Source: Strongyloides papillosus
Taxonomy: Eukaryota > Nematoda > Chromadorea > Rhabditida > Strongyloididae
NCBI GenBank assembly: GCA_005656395.1
Contig: SRSI01000010.1
Location: 2,046,001-2,110,000 of the forward strand
Direction of reading: 5' to 3'
Length of the DNA: 64,000 nt
The position numbers and the translations under genes are program-made. The notes under the pieces were generated by a model, which did no database searches, was not told the origin of the DNA, and was given only the letters and a program-made list of their open reading frames with translations. Below, piece by piece: positions 1 to 12,013 of this stretch; positions within the stretch are counted from its first letter, which is position 1, and each line of letters begins with the position of its first letter.

Positions 1-3
1 AAC

Positions 4-995
4 TTAAACACGACAAGCTGTAGCATCCAATTGAGAGAGTGATGGAATAGAAAGTATTACCTTTCTTCGGTAATTAGCAGGGTCATTTGTTTGTACGGGA
101 TTTCTCTCAAGGTATAATGTTTCTAATTTTTTAAGTTTCCCAAGATTATTTAATGATTGAACATCCTCAATTTTGTTGTCATTAAGATAAAGATCCGTCA
201 AATTTGTCAACAACTCAATATTGGATATTTTTGAAATCATATTCTTAGATAAATCTAATAATTCAATAGAAGTAACATTCTCCAAACCATCTAATGATTC
301 AATTCCTTGTTCAGAAATATGAAGTTCCTGCAGATTGGTTAATGTAGTTAAATTTTCAATCTTCGTTATACGATTAGCCGCAAGACCTAATATCTCTAAT
401 TGGGTCATCGTTTCAAATCCCTCCATAACCTTAATTTTATTCTTTCCAAGGTGAAGTTTCTTCATACATGTTAAGTGAGAAATATTTTCAATTTTTGATA
501 TTCTATTACAACCTAACTCTAATTGAGTAAGTTTTATATTATTTTCCAAACCTTCGATTTGTTTTATTTTGTTATAAGTTAAAAACAATTCTTCCAAATT
601 AACTAAATTTTGAAGACCTTCAATCTTAATTATTCTATTTTGACTTAAATCCAAAACACGAAGTTTTGTCAATTTGTCTAACCCTTTTATAACAGTTATT
701 TGGTTGTCATATAAATCAAGAGTCTCTAAATTTGGAATGTCTAATTCAGGAATCTCTACAAGCAAGTTTTGACGTAATGATAAGTATTTTAAAGAATGAA
801 AACGAGATACATCTGGGAAGACCTTCAATCTGTTGTTAATTAATTCAATCATCTAAATCAAAAAATAAACCAATAACTATCGTCTTAACATAAAAATCTT
901 ACCTCTTCGCCTTCATCTACCTCGTTAAGATTGACAGGTTCATTTAGCTCGAACTCAATATATTGGACATCCTTCTTCTCTTCGTTTTCACTCAT
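4..995 (-). CDS. sds-22: Protein phosphatase 1 regulatory subunit SDS22 (PPP1R7)
   Basis: Two exons, 903-995 and 4-852, join in phase to give 313 residues. The first exon supplies an acidic 31-residue N-terminus (MSENEEKKDV...) and ends at a GAG|GTAAGA donor. The rest is an uninterrupted run of about eleven 22-residue leucine-rich repeats of the SDS22 class (L..L.L..N.I..I.GL), followed by a cap ending SQLDATACRV. That ending resembles the C-terminus of SDS22 proteins. In the family, SDS22 is a nuclear and cytoplasmic regulator that binds the PP1 catalytic subunit. The small SMIM20-like gene lies 108 bp upstream on the same strand, so the pair may be co-transcribed. Length and repeat count are normal for the family; identification is firm. 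Confidence 0.93.
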
Positions 996-1103
996 TTTTT
1001 TCCAACTCTTCCTAAAATGAAAAAACTTTATTGTATCTAAAACAAGAAAAACATCTACAATAGTATTAATGAACGAAAATAATAAAATTATAATTTAATC
1101 CAA

Positions 1104-1385
1104 TTATTTAGGTGGTTTAAATGGGTCACTCCATGGACGCAATCCTTGGGAGAAATCTTCTCTCGTTCCATGTAGTAAAGCTCTTTTTTCTTTTTGACTT
1201 TGTTTATAGTAATCCTCGTTTAATTTTGGTTGAACAACAACCTCATATAAACCAAGTGAAGTTATAAAAACTACTCCAAATACGGCGACTGTTCCTAGTG
1301 AAGGCTTGGTAAAATAGTTTAAAATTGGGAAACGAGACCTCAGACGAAGTAAAAATGGAGCCTTAACACCTTTAGGTATACGCAT
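1104..1385 (-). CDS. SMIM20: SMIM20/MITRAC7-like small mitochondrial membrane protein
   Basis: A 93-residue single-exon protein. A basic N-terminal stretch is followed by one transmembrane segment (about residues 31-50, GTVAVFGVVFITSLGLYEVV), then a charged tail ending QGLRPWSDPFKPPK. This matches the conserved vertebrate SMIM20 tail (GLKVWSDPF). SMIM20 (MITRAC7) is an inner-membrane chaperone for newly made COX1 during cytochrome oxidase assembly. The nematode protein has a longer N-terminal extension than the human one. It lies just upstream of SDS22 on the same strand. The match rests on the short tail motif plus topology, so it is good but not certain. Confidence 0.75.
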   Translation of the reverse strand: MRIPKGVKAPFLLRLRSRFPILNYFTKPSLGTVAVFGVVFITSLGLYEVVVQPKLNEDYYKQSQKEKRALLHGTREDFSQGLRPWSDPFKPPK

Positions 1386-1745
1386 TTTATGTTACTAGAA
1401 AAAGAATTATGAAATCTTCGCTAAAATAAAGTAATTACTAAAAAAAAGATTATAAACCTTATTCCAACGTATTTCGCTAACCAAATACTATCTGGTAAAT
1501 CAAATATTCTTTATTTTTGTTATTGTCTTTTAGTTTTTTTTAATTAAATCTTATATCTTGACATAAGAAACTTTATCAAGTTAGTACATTTAATTAGTAG
1601 TTATAACGTCAATAACATTATATTAAAAAATGCAATACTACTTTTTTAAATATTTAAATTTTAATTCTAAGTATGTAAAAATTTAATTATGAATTATTAG
1701 AATAGGAAAATACAATGACATAAATTGTAAGTAAAAAAACAATCA
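1386..1745. other. Intergenic, divergent promoter region
   Basis: AT-rich spacer between the divergent SMIM20-like and kringle genes. No coding or RNA signal was seen. It presumably holds both promoters. Confidence 0.5.
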
Positions 1746-2938
1746 ATGAAAAACACCTTAGTAAAAAGAAAGAGCACACTATTTATGTTTTCAAGTGTTG
1801 TAATTCTAACATTAATCTCTCAAGTGTACTCAGCATATTATACGCACAAAAATGGTAATAATACAATACTACATGATCTTTATTTTGACCCTTCAAATCA
1901 TCTAGGTATGTTTTCGTAATTATTTTATACACATAAAAAGGGGTCATTTAAAGAAGCTGATTGTATTACAGATAAAGCACAAGGATATTATTCTTATTTT
2001 GGAAGAAGAAATAAGAATTACCAGATGAGCTTCTTAGGGAAAGAATGTAATAGTTGGGAAAGTGTTAGAATACATTATGAAATGTTAATGGATTCTTATA
2101 GGAAGGAAAATAATACTTCACAAAGGGATAAAATAAAAGATCTTGATTTTTCAACGGTTGAATGGGGAATTAGTGGGTATTGGAGGCACAATGAATGTAG
2201 AAATGTAAGATTATCAAACAACCATCCATTTTACAAAGCAAAAGGCGGTATGTCTAACAATGGAAATGAAAGTAAGATTAATTTTTAATATTTATTTATT
2301 TAATTACAGAATATAGAGCTGGTTGGAACTTTGGTCCTTGGTGTTATGTTAATATAGATTATAATATTTTAAAAAATGAACCGTTAGAAACAAAAATAAA
2401 TAACACTCTGTATCTTAATACATCTGTTCAGGTTAATGTTTATCCAATGGCATGTTTTCCTATTTGTACAGAAAAACAAGAAAAAAGAATTGGTAATTTT
2501 AAATCAAAAATACAAAAAAGGAAAACAAATATGATATTTAATAGAAAGGCAATTAACAACATTAATAAACACTTCTTCAAATCATTTTATTTTGGGATGA
2601 TGCAGTATTATCGAAGAACATCTGATCGCGTACATGCTTCAGATGATTTCTTAACATTTTATAAGATATCTATGTGGGGTGGTTTTCTAACAATAATTTT
2701 TACTATATTTATAGTGTATTTCTGTTATAGACTTGACAAATATGAAGAAAAACTTGAAAAAGGTGGAATATTAGACGAAGAAGTTGATGATTTAGATAAA
2801 TTTTTTGAATTTCAAAAAGATGATGATATAGAAGAAGAAAAAGAAAACTTAAGGAATACATTATTAAAATGTCAAGGTATTCAAATTAGACGAATTGCTA
2901 AATTAGCAAATAATAACTTCACTTTAAAAAAATTGTAA
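1746..2938 (+). CDS. Kringle-like domain protein with C-terminal membrane anchor
   Basis: Three exons: 1746-1905, 1941 to 2247 (or 2271), and 2310-2938. The start Met opens a signal peptide (MKNTLVKRKSTLFMFSSVV..., cleaved near VYSA). The ectodomain carries one kringle-type Cys pattern: EADC, GKECNSW, NECRNV, a PWCYV motif and a final ACFPIC, with the family-typical W, H and PWC residues. A hydrophobic segment near the C-terminus (GGFLTIIFTIFIVYFCY) gives a type I membrane protein with an acidic, coiled cytoplasmic tail. Kringles bind proteins or lysine-like ligands in secreted and receptor proteins; no protease or kinase domain is attached here. Two in-phase donors exist for exon 2 (GCG|GTATGT at 2248, GAAA|GTAAGA at 2272); GTATGT leaves the more usual intron length. 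Confidence 0.7.
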
Positions 2939-3039
2939 AGTGAAACCACAACATAAAAAGATATTTTTACTTTTCAATCATTAATTTTTTCAAGAATAAA
3001 AAGATTTTTTAAATAGATACAAAATATTTTTAGTGATTA

Positions 3040-4278
3040 TTAAGCTACTTGTGCAAATCCGACACGTTTGTTTCCATGGTCAAATACGGAATAGAATTTA
3101 CCAATGAAGACGTCTCCAAGAATCCATAATGGACCATTTGGTGCTGGGATATCTAATCCCATGAATCCAGAAATACAGACAGTGGTCATTGCTTGGGTAA
3201 TCTTAAGAACGTAGTCATTTGGTGTAAGAACGAAATTTTGTCCACCAATACTGTAAGTAATATTTGGCATGGTTGGAATCTTGCTGCAAATAACTTCATA
3301 TTCTCCTTCCATAATTGGAATAGCTCCAATAAGTTTTTGGATCTTTTCAATTTCAGCCGTTGGTCCAGTAAGAAGTGATGTACCAGTATCAACAATAGCA
3401 GAAACGGTATTTGTAATTTGTTGTCCATTGATGTTAACTCCACCAATATTGATTCTCCAATAATCTTCAGCAGTAAGTGATTCCCATGCAATTGATCCTT
3501 TGTAATGTGCTGGATCAGTATCACAAAGTGTCATTTCTCCTCCTTGGGCATTTCCATTCAAATCTCTGTTAAGCCAGAAAGCGAAAACTTGATTTTTACA
3601 GACATTTGTGTTAGCGAAAATTTGATCCATTGGTTGTTTAAGATTATCAACAGAGATTGAATCCCATCCCATACCGAGAATTCCGTCAAATTTAGCAGCA
3701 ACAAATGACATACCTGGTTCTTCCATAGCACAGGCGAATCCTTGTGTTTTATCAGTACAATAACCTGACCCTGATTCTCCAAAGCATACAGTGTCAGTAT
3801 CTACCTTACCAGACATTGATCCAGAACCATATTGAATATTGAAATCTTGATTTGTAGCTGTACAGGTTGATGAAGAAGTACAATCGAATTGGGTGTGGAA
3901 ATCACATGCAAGATTTGTTAATGGACATCCTTTACATGGGAGCCATAAATTACTGCTACCAGTATCAAAAAGTACTTTGAAGTTTTGTGCTGGAGTACCA
4001 ACAGAAATTGTACCATAGTATTGAGCATTTTCATAGTCAGAGAGTCCCTCAGAATATGAAAGGCTATTTGGTTTGTATCCTCTAACGTGTTTTGTTAGGA
4101 GATGTTCACGAAGGGCTTTTGGTCTCAATTTGGCACGAATTGATGAGTCCTTGTGAAGTGGTATTCTAAAAATATTTGTTATTTATTTATACATACTAAT
4201 AAAATAAATATATTACCTAACCATAGCATCACAAAGAACTGCTAGTGCAAGAAAGATAACTAATGTTGCTTTAACCAT
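3040..4278 (-). CDS. Secreted pepsin-like aspartic protease (A1 family)
   Basis: Exons 4217-4278 and 3040-4165 give 395 residues. Residues 1-18 form a signal peptide (MVKATLVIFLALAVLCDA), followed by a basic propeptide with the RIPLHK pattern of pepsinogens. The first catalytic motif is DTGSSN (Asp88), the flap Tyr lies in QYGSGS (Tyr133) and the second motif is VDTGTSL (Asp280), so the active site is intact. Several Cys pairs around CKGCPLTNLACDFHTQFDC match nematode ASP-type digestive proteases. Such enzymes act in gut lumen or lysosome-like compartments and degrade host or dietary protein. GATA sites upstream (4346-4524) fit intestinal expression. The exact asp paralogue cannot be named from sequence alone. 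Confidence 0.92.
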
Positions 4279-4313
4279 TTTGATTAAATGACGAATTACT
4301 TCGAAAATAGGTT

Positions 4314-4524
4314 CTTATATAATTGGTTTATTAGTAGGATAGTTTCTTATCAACTTGGAATGGTATTAAATTTATCAATATAGTTATGACATTAACATCC
4401 TGTATATGTCAACTGATAAGAGTATTTAACAGTTATTAATGTGATTTATACTTCTACCGTACATTAACATAAATTGTGAATGGTAGATAAAGGTGATTTG
4501 GTAAAAGGTATTATTCACTGATAA
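4314..4524 (-). promoter_or_regulatory. TATA box and GATA-site cluster upstream of the aspartic protease
   Basis: Read on the minus strand, TATATAAG lies at 4314-4321, about 36 bp upstream of the start codon. CTTATCA (4346-4352) and two exact ACTGATAA octamers (4412-4419 and 4517-4524, plus-strand sense) follow. ACTGATAA is the core of the site bound by nematode intestinal GATA factors such as ELT-2. The gene type makes intestinal regulation plausible; binding is inferred. Confidence 0.5.
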
Positions 4525-6034
4525 ACATTAAATATATTTTTTTTAATATATGATCAATTTGAGTACATTTTCTGATAAAAATTCTAAAATATGAATTCAA
4601 AATGTTTTCCACTTAGAGCAGCTTATCTTATGAAATTGAACCTTATTTTAAGTTATACCACAATACATTAAACTTCCTGTTATTATGACGTGAAATTATA
4701 GTAAATACTTAATTTATGATATGATAATATTTGTTGTTTGTTTAACAGTATACATCCTTTAAAACTAATTTCATAAACTCTATGGAATTTATATTTCCGT
4801 ATTTGAGAACAAACTTTTGCTTACATATAACATGATTAATTTGTAATTAGAATAGTTTGTATAAAGTTAATTGAAGAAGTTGAAATACAAAAATTGTTGA
4901 CAACATTTATATTATTTTTGTTGTAATATAAAGTTGAATCTTTTTATCATTTTTACAATAACTTCTTTTTAAAAGTTTCTTAATTGTTTTGCCTAGAAAT
5001 AAACAAGATTATACAGTATCAAAATTCTTTTTTAGAATATTTAAAACACATTCTCAAAGTTATGCTTTTTGAAAATTTAGGATCCTTTCTTCTGTATTTT
5101 CTTTCTATGTATTTCGATGAAATGATTAGTCATTTTTAATTGAAATGGACATTTTTTACAGTGAAATGTCTTTGTTTTATCATTTTTATTACTTGTAATC
5201 GGTATTATTAAAAGTATTAAGATATTAATCACTAAAGGTAAGCAATAGTTACAATATTCTTTATTCTTATCTGTTAGTGAAATTTTTTATATAATAAATA
5301 TAAAGTTAACAACGTGTGTTTTTATTTCTTTCCTTATAATCTGAAACGAAAATTTAAATGAAGCCAAAAAATTAAAAATATTAATAGCCCAATACTCACG
5401 GATATTAATGCATAGGTATTCAATCCTAGGAAATGTATCAACAACCAGTGAGTGTTTTCCAGAAGACTTAATGTTATAACGTTATTTAAAATCTTTACTG
5501 TTATTTTTGCTTTTTTAATAACATATTATTTAATACCGCTAATGCCAGATGAAACCACATCGCTTTCAAATTATTAAAAAGAATTTGTTTCAATTATTAC
5601 TGTTTTTAATAATACAGATTTGGTACCAAAATTTCATCTAAAATGAAAATTTTAATATAATAAATATACTTTTATTATAACTGGTTAAAAATTTATAGAA
5701 GATATTATAGAAATTTGTTAAATAATCAAACTTTTGTTTAGATTAAAAGGTGATTCATAATAAAGCTCATAAGTATTGTTGTTCTATTTCGTTTTATTTA
5801 TAAATATTTTATTCAATTAATTGCTTTGTTTTTGCAATTTATTGATATGGTAAATATCCATTTCAAAAATAGGAGATTAGTAAAACATTTACAGAATATT
5901 TAAAATAAATTTCCACTTACCCTAACTACTAAACAAGTTTTTGCTATTTTCGATGGTATTTTGAAAAAATCTGTTGAGAATTACTATAAGCGTATCGAAA
6001 ACCATAATAAAAAGTTCCGAAACAAAAGGAAGGA
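4525..6034. other. Long AT-rich intergenic region
   Basis: No confident gene. A stretch at about 5290-5590 has gene-like frames with a canonical GTGAGT...TTTCAG intron on the minus strand, but no convincing start and no recognised family. The rest is featureless AT-rich DNA. Confidence 0.45.
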
Positions 6035-6106
6035 TGCCTCATGCTGGAATCGAACCAGCGACCTTCTGTTTACTAGACAGACGCTCTGCCCCTGAGCCAA
6101 TGAGGC
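6035..6106 (-). tRNA. tRNA-Thr (AGT anticodon)
   Basis: On the minus strand a complete 72-nt cloverleaf is readable. The acceptor stem pairs GCCTCAT with ATGAGGC, with discriminator A. The D stem pairs GCTC with GAGC. The anticodon stem is TCTGT/ACAGA around the loop CTAGTAA, giving anticodon AGT (threonine, ACN codons). The T stem pairs GCTGG with CCAGC around TTCGATT. All stems are fully paired, there is no intron, and T runs follow the 3' end for RNA polymerase III termination. CCA is not encoded, as expected in eukaryotes. Confidence 0.95.
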
Positions 6107-7221
6107 TGCCCGGGGCTAAAAAATCGTGTTCCTCGGTGAAAATTACCAAAATTTAGTATATTTTTCATCATAAACACGTTTTTTACTTTTTTTTAAAACA
6201 TTGAATAAATACTTGCAAAATTTGCGTTCTTAAGAAAGAAAAATCACCAATAATTTATTAAATTTGACAATCAAATATTTTAAATTAGCAATTATTATCT
6301 TCAAATCCTCTTTAATTTTGCTGTATCTGAATAAATCTATAAAATCACATACTTTTTAATTTTGTAAATTTTAAAACTAATTTTTCGACGATATCTTGTA
6401 ATTTAAAATAACGAATGTGGTAATTTCCTTGAATTCATTTTAATATCGACATGCATGATTGATACTTGATAATATAATATTTTAATACTCTCTATTTTAT
6501 AAATTAAAATATTTTTAAAATTAATATCACGACTTATCAGTAACGTTAGACAATTGAATTTAAATATTACATGAAAAATGTAGAACTCTTATTTAGTCTA
6601 TTAATTGATATATCAATTTAAAACTGGTAAGAGAGTTCCCATTTCTATAGCATTTCTTATCCCTTGTAGTTATCAGAAACACATACAAAGTTTACATGAA
6701 ATGCTTATTACTTTATTATATCAGAAAGCAATGTTTTGTCTTCCCAAGCAGTCGGGCTCGAATTGCCATCTTATTCTTTATAACTTCAGAAATAATGGTT
6801 TCACCATCAAATCATCCATTACTGAACCTTAAAGTTATTGGAATCATTAATATTTTACATAACCAAAAATGCTAAATCTGGTAAAAAAAACGAATTTTAT
6901 GTTTTTTTAAAGGTATAACAAAATTAATTATTCACCTTAATATTTCATATCAATTTATTTTTAATAATTCAAAAGTTTGCATAAAAAAATAAAGTTAAAT
7001 AATTAAAAATCAAAAAAAGGAAAATATATTCTGCAAACGAATAAATACATATTTGATATTATAATTTTTTATTTACAACCTTTGTTTATCAAAAATTCAC
7101 TCACAAAACATAAATTTCAAACAGACTTATCTTGGAAAAAAGATACTGACTACATGTCAAATAATAAACGTACATTCAGTGTATCAGTCAGTCATTAAGT
7201 TATAAAAATATATTATTTTAA
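6107..7221. other. Intergenic region
   Basis: AT-rich. An open stretch near 6605-6832 is slightly richer in GC but has no recognisable product and no splice context. The end of the region should contain the ERLEC1 promoter. Confidence 0.4.
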
Positions 7222-8998
7222 ATGGAACGATTATTAAAAATCTATTTTTTGATACTTGTAAATTTGATCTTCGTAAGGTCTACTAATCTGTTACATGATG
7301 ATTCAACTATTTTTTCAATTAAATATAACAAATGGAATGAGTTTAATGAGGAATTGTCTAAGGAAAAAGAGATTTTAAACTTTACAACTCCTGATAAAGA
7401 AAGATATTTGTGTATTCTTCCGACAGTTAAAAACGAGGTAATATAATTCTAAATTGACGGCCTTACTTTAAACCTTTTTGTAGGAAGAAAAAAAGTTATC
7501 TTCATATTTTGGTCCACACCCCTCTGAATTAATTTCACCATTAATAAAAGGAAAAATATGTTCTTATTTGGTTGACGTTTATTGGAGTTACGAGGTATGT
7601 CATGGGAAACATATAATTCAATATCACGAGGACAGAGATACAAAAAAACGTGTCGAATATTATTTAGGGAACATTGTTTTTCAAACACCAAAAGAGAAAT
7701 ATTTTGATCATTTAAATCCACCTAAAAAGCAAATCCAAGGAAAAGATATTCCATACTACTCTGTACAATATAAATCTGGAACTATTTGTGATTTGACAGG
7801 GAAGCCACGTAATACATCTCTTCTTTACATTTGCGTTGAAAAGGCAAAAGACATTGTTATTAGCCAAGTGGAGGTATCTGTATGTCAGTATGAAATTATT
7901 GTTGCTACTGATAGATTATGTAGTCATCCTTCATTTAAAACCCCAGAAAAAAAAGAACACATGATTTCTTGCTTTTTAAAAGAACCAAAAGATAGAGCTG
8001 ATCCATATCCAAAACGATTACTTCATGATCTAAAAGAGAAAGAACAAGATATGGCAAATGAATTAAGTATGATAATTGGTAATAATATTAAAGTTAAGGT
8101 TAAACATATCGAAGATCCAAAAGATCTTGAATTTGATGTTGAGGAAGAGAATTATGGTGACGATATTGATTCAAAGAATGATCCAGAAAAATATGTAGAT
8201 TATGAAGAGAAAGGTTTTGGTAGTTTATCCAATAAAGATAAACAAATTAATCTACCAAATATGGACTTTTTTGATTCTGAAGACCAAAGTGACATTATTT
8301 CTGAGTTAAAGGTAAACAGTGACATAAAATCATTCAATGATCTTGATGTTAATAAACAATATGCTATTGCTAGAAATGTAGCAAAAAGGATAACTTTAAA
8401 TAGAATTAGAAGGAACTTTTTCAATGGAGAACAATGCATTATCGGTGGAAAAGGATGGTGGAAACATAAGTTTTGTCTTGAATCTTACATCCAACAATTT
8501 CATGGCAAACCCGGTGACGCTGATTATAAAGTCCTCAATCTTGGTTTCTTTGACCATGCATCTCACGTTAAGTGGATTACAGCTGACAAATCTAGATTAC
8601 CAACAGTAGATGAGGGTAAAATTATTCAAATAAGACAATTCTATATGGGAGGAAATGTTTGTGATGAAAATCAACAACCACGTCAAACTGAAGTTCGTAT
8701 ACGTTGTGACAGAAATTTATATAAGAAAAAATCTGATGCCATTCAATTGTATATGGAAGAACCAACTCAATGTAAGTATATATTAACTATCGCATCTGGA
8801 ACCTTTTGTGATAGAATGGATGATTTTATTCCATATGGATATATTAACATAAATAATGACCAAATTGAAAGTGATATGACACAAAAAATCTTTGAAATTT
8901 ACGAAGCATACTCTAAAATAAAAAATAAGGACACGACTACAGTAAAAGAAGACAAACATTTAGAAGAGGTAAAAGAAAGGATTCATGATGATTTATAA
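7222..8998 (+). CDS. ERLEC1: ER lectin ERLEC1 (XTP3-B), two MRH domains
   Basis: Exons 7222-7437 and 7484-8998 give 576 residues with an N-terminal signal sequence (LLKIYFLILVNLIFVRS). Two PRKCSH/MRH lectin modules are present. The first has VDVYWSYEVCHGKHIIQYHE and a later YYLG. The second, after an acidic linker, has CIIGGKGWWKHKFCLE, a HVKW segment and CKYILTIASGTFC. The two-module order and the CHGKH..QYHE signature separate it from OS-9, which has one MRH domain. ERLEC1 binds trimmed N-glycans on misfolded glycoproteins and links them to the HRD1-SEL1L ubiquitin ligase in the ER lumen. No KDEL-type signal is seen. It heads a run of co-oriented genes. Confidence 0.9.
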
Positions 8999-9219
8999 CT
9001 ATTTTTTATTTATATTCTTTTTTCGGGTAGTTATTCGTTTAAATTAAATTAAATTGTTGTTTTGATTTAATATTTTACAAAAATCGACTATAATAAAACA
9101 TTTTAAAAAAGTAAATAACTACAAACATAACTTTTTAACTACCAAAATTCCAAAAATATTTTTTTTTCGTCTTAAGAATTATCAGTGAAATTTGTGATGG
9201 ACATTATATTTTTTATATT

Positions 9220-9737
<518 letters not shown>

Positions 9738-9990
9738 AATTTGTTACATTTTTTTATTTTATTAGAACAATTGTTTACACATATAAAATTATTTTTTTGA
9801 TTACGCAAGATTATGTTATACTTTTATTCCTACAACATTACTTAAAAATGTGTGTTAAATGGATAGATCTATTAAAATATATCTGGCCCTTTAGTTTAAT
9901 AGAAGAAACAGACGTGGCAAAAACTTAGATATATTTAAATTATCCTTTGCATATTGTGTTTAGTAGATCGCTTTTTAAGTTTACTATAGG

Positions 9991-11590
9991 ATGATTTTTC
10001 TAAGATCAGCTTATTATTTTATTTTTATATTAGTAATATGGTTACCATTACATCTTTATTGTACACCTGAAGAACCTGAGATTACATTTGAAGATCTTTA
10101 TATAAATGGGAAATCAGCATATTCTAGAGAAGAATGGGGTGATTGTATTGCTTTTATGTTAAAGGCTTTGGAAGATTTTAATTTTTATTTGGGTGAAAAA
10201 ATTTGGTGTAGACAAAAATGTACCAAAGAGATTGCTGGTTTAAATGAAAATCATAAAATTAATGATGATACAAACCTTCTATTTCATTCCTTAATGTACA
10301 CACAAGCCCAGAAAGCTCTTTGCCTTTTTAGATGCCAAATTTGGAAATTTACTGAAGAGAGACCACCAATGAAAAAGTTTCAAATATATGAAGATTTCCA
10401 AAATCGTAAACCATATGAATATCTTCATTTCTGCTATTATAAAGTTAGTTAATTTAAAAAAAACAACTTATAATAATAAAATTTATTTTAGTTAGGAGAT
10501 TTAGAACGTGCTGTTAAATATTCATATACTGTTCTTGTTGGCAATTCTAAAAATGAAGATGCTCTGACTAGTTTAAAATTTTATATGGAACAAGAAAACT
10601 TTAAAAAGGAAATGTTAGTTGATGCGTTAAGAAAGACATATGAAGAAAGTTATATAAATGGCGTTGAAGCTTACAATAATAAAGAATGGAATCAATGTGT
10701 ATATTGGTTTGAAAGTAGTTTAACAGAGTTGTGGGAAGAAGATGAGAAATGTCGTTTGACCTGTGAAGATAGAATTGATTTTAGTTCAATTGAGAATGAT
10801 AATCCAGAAATTAGTATTGTTTTTACAAGTATTTATTATTCTGTTGTATCATGCCAACATAATTGTATTGAAAAATTATCTAAAGTAAATGGTCATCAAA
10901 TATCAAACTTTTTAAGTTCATATTTTGAGTATCTTCATGTATGTTTCTTTAATGAAAATCGCGGACGTGATGTTGGACAAAGTATTGAAAATGCCATATT
11001 ATTAAACCCATCAAATATGGTTAGTAGACAAAATAAATTATTTTATATAAACACATATAAAGATTTTGGTGATAAAGATTTATTTACACCATCACCCAAA
11101 ATCGTTGAGTATTATATAAGATATCAAAATGAAAAGAAATTATTGGACTTTGTTAATCAAAAATTTAGATTTGAAAACGTAAGTTAAATTAAAGTAATTA
11201 TTTATTATTATTAAATTACAGTTATGGTACACTGCTCCTACAGATAAATCTATAATGGATTGGTCAGTAGATACAAAGGACTATTTTGACTATTCAAAAC
11301 TATCAACAGTACTAATAACAGATGATGAATGTGAATTATTAAAATTAAGTGGTGAACTTGAGTATTTAAAAGCTAAGAACAAGTTCCATAAAGATGAACT
11401 ATTAGAAGAGATTGGTGAACGAATTGCGCAGAAGTATGAGACACAAGTCAAGTTTAAAAGTTTACATTGTAATGAAGAAGTTGAATGCAAAAGAAGTGGA
11501 TTCACTTTTAGTATTGAGAAGGAAACATGCTCAAGTTTAGTCAATCCATCATTCCCTGGTTGTGTTGTTGTCTTTTGTAATGAAGATTAA
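9991..11590 (+). CDS. CRTAP: CRTAP/leprecan-like ER protein without the hydroxylase domain
   Basis: Exons 9991-10443, 10492-11178 and 11222-11590 join in phase 0 to give 502 residues. A signal peptide (FIFILVIWLPLHLYC) precedes leprecan-type helical repeats: YINGKSAYSREEWGDCI..., paired CRQKC and CLFRC cysteines, PYEYLHFCYYKLGDLERA, and a second copy around YINGVEAYNNKEWNQCV. In the family, CRTAP and the prolyl 3-hydroxylases share this N-terminal region and work with cyclophilin B on procollagen in the ER. No HxD...H iron-binding motif of a 2-oxoglutarate dioxygenase is present, so it is CRTAP-like. The C-terminus is uncertain: the frame ends at GCVVVFCNED, but an in-phase acceptor opens a cysteine-containing candidate exon at 11804. 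Confidence 0.8.
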
Positions 11591-11803
11591 TTTTCAATTA
11601 TTGTCATTACTTACTTTAACATCTAGTAAATTATTTGAAAATGTTCAATTATTTAAAACTAAATTTTTAATAATATTTTACAATAAAATTGACAATTATT
11701 ATCTTTCACACGATTGCGCAAATTTTCAACTTATTACTTTTATTGTGTTTCTAAACAATCAATTTTATTTACATATTGTATATTTCTTCTTACTTCAAGT
11801 CAG

Positions 11804-11950
11804 GGTTATGTATTCTTTAATGTTACCATATGCGCTGCCTCATATACTATGATGTTAAATTATAGTCGGAGTCATGTTAGAGGATGCTTTATATCACGAG
11901 GTTTAGTTCCAGTTATGCATATATATAAGAGAAGTACTTTTATAATATAA
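11804..11950 (+). CDS. Candidate alternative C-terminal exon of the CRTAP-like gene
   Basis: After a TTCAAGTCAG acceptor, 49 codons in phase 0 read GYVFFNVTICAASYTM... and end at a TAA. The codon use is coding-like. It could extend the CRTAP-like protein if the preceding exon were spliced before its stop, for example from the weak GTTGTT donor after PSFPGC. No strong donor was found, so the link is inference. Confidence 0.3.
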   Translation, partial: GYVFFNVTICAASYTMMLNYSRSHVRGCFISRGLVPVMHIYKRSTFII

Positions 11951-12013
11951 AAAAAATAATTCTTTTATGTTCTTATTTATATATTTATGTTTATAGATAT
12001 TCAATAATATATT

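Noticed and set aside
5974..6156. Plus-strand open frame over the tRNA
   Set aside because: It is the complement of the tRNA-Thr gene; the sequence is fully explained by the cloverleaf.
6605..6832. Plus-strand 75-codon frame, slightly GC-richer
   Set aside because: No recognisable product and no convincing signal; the opposite strand looks equally open. Left as non-coding.
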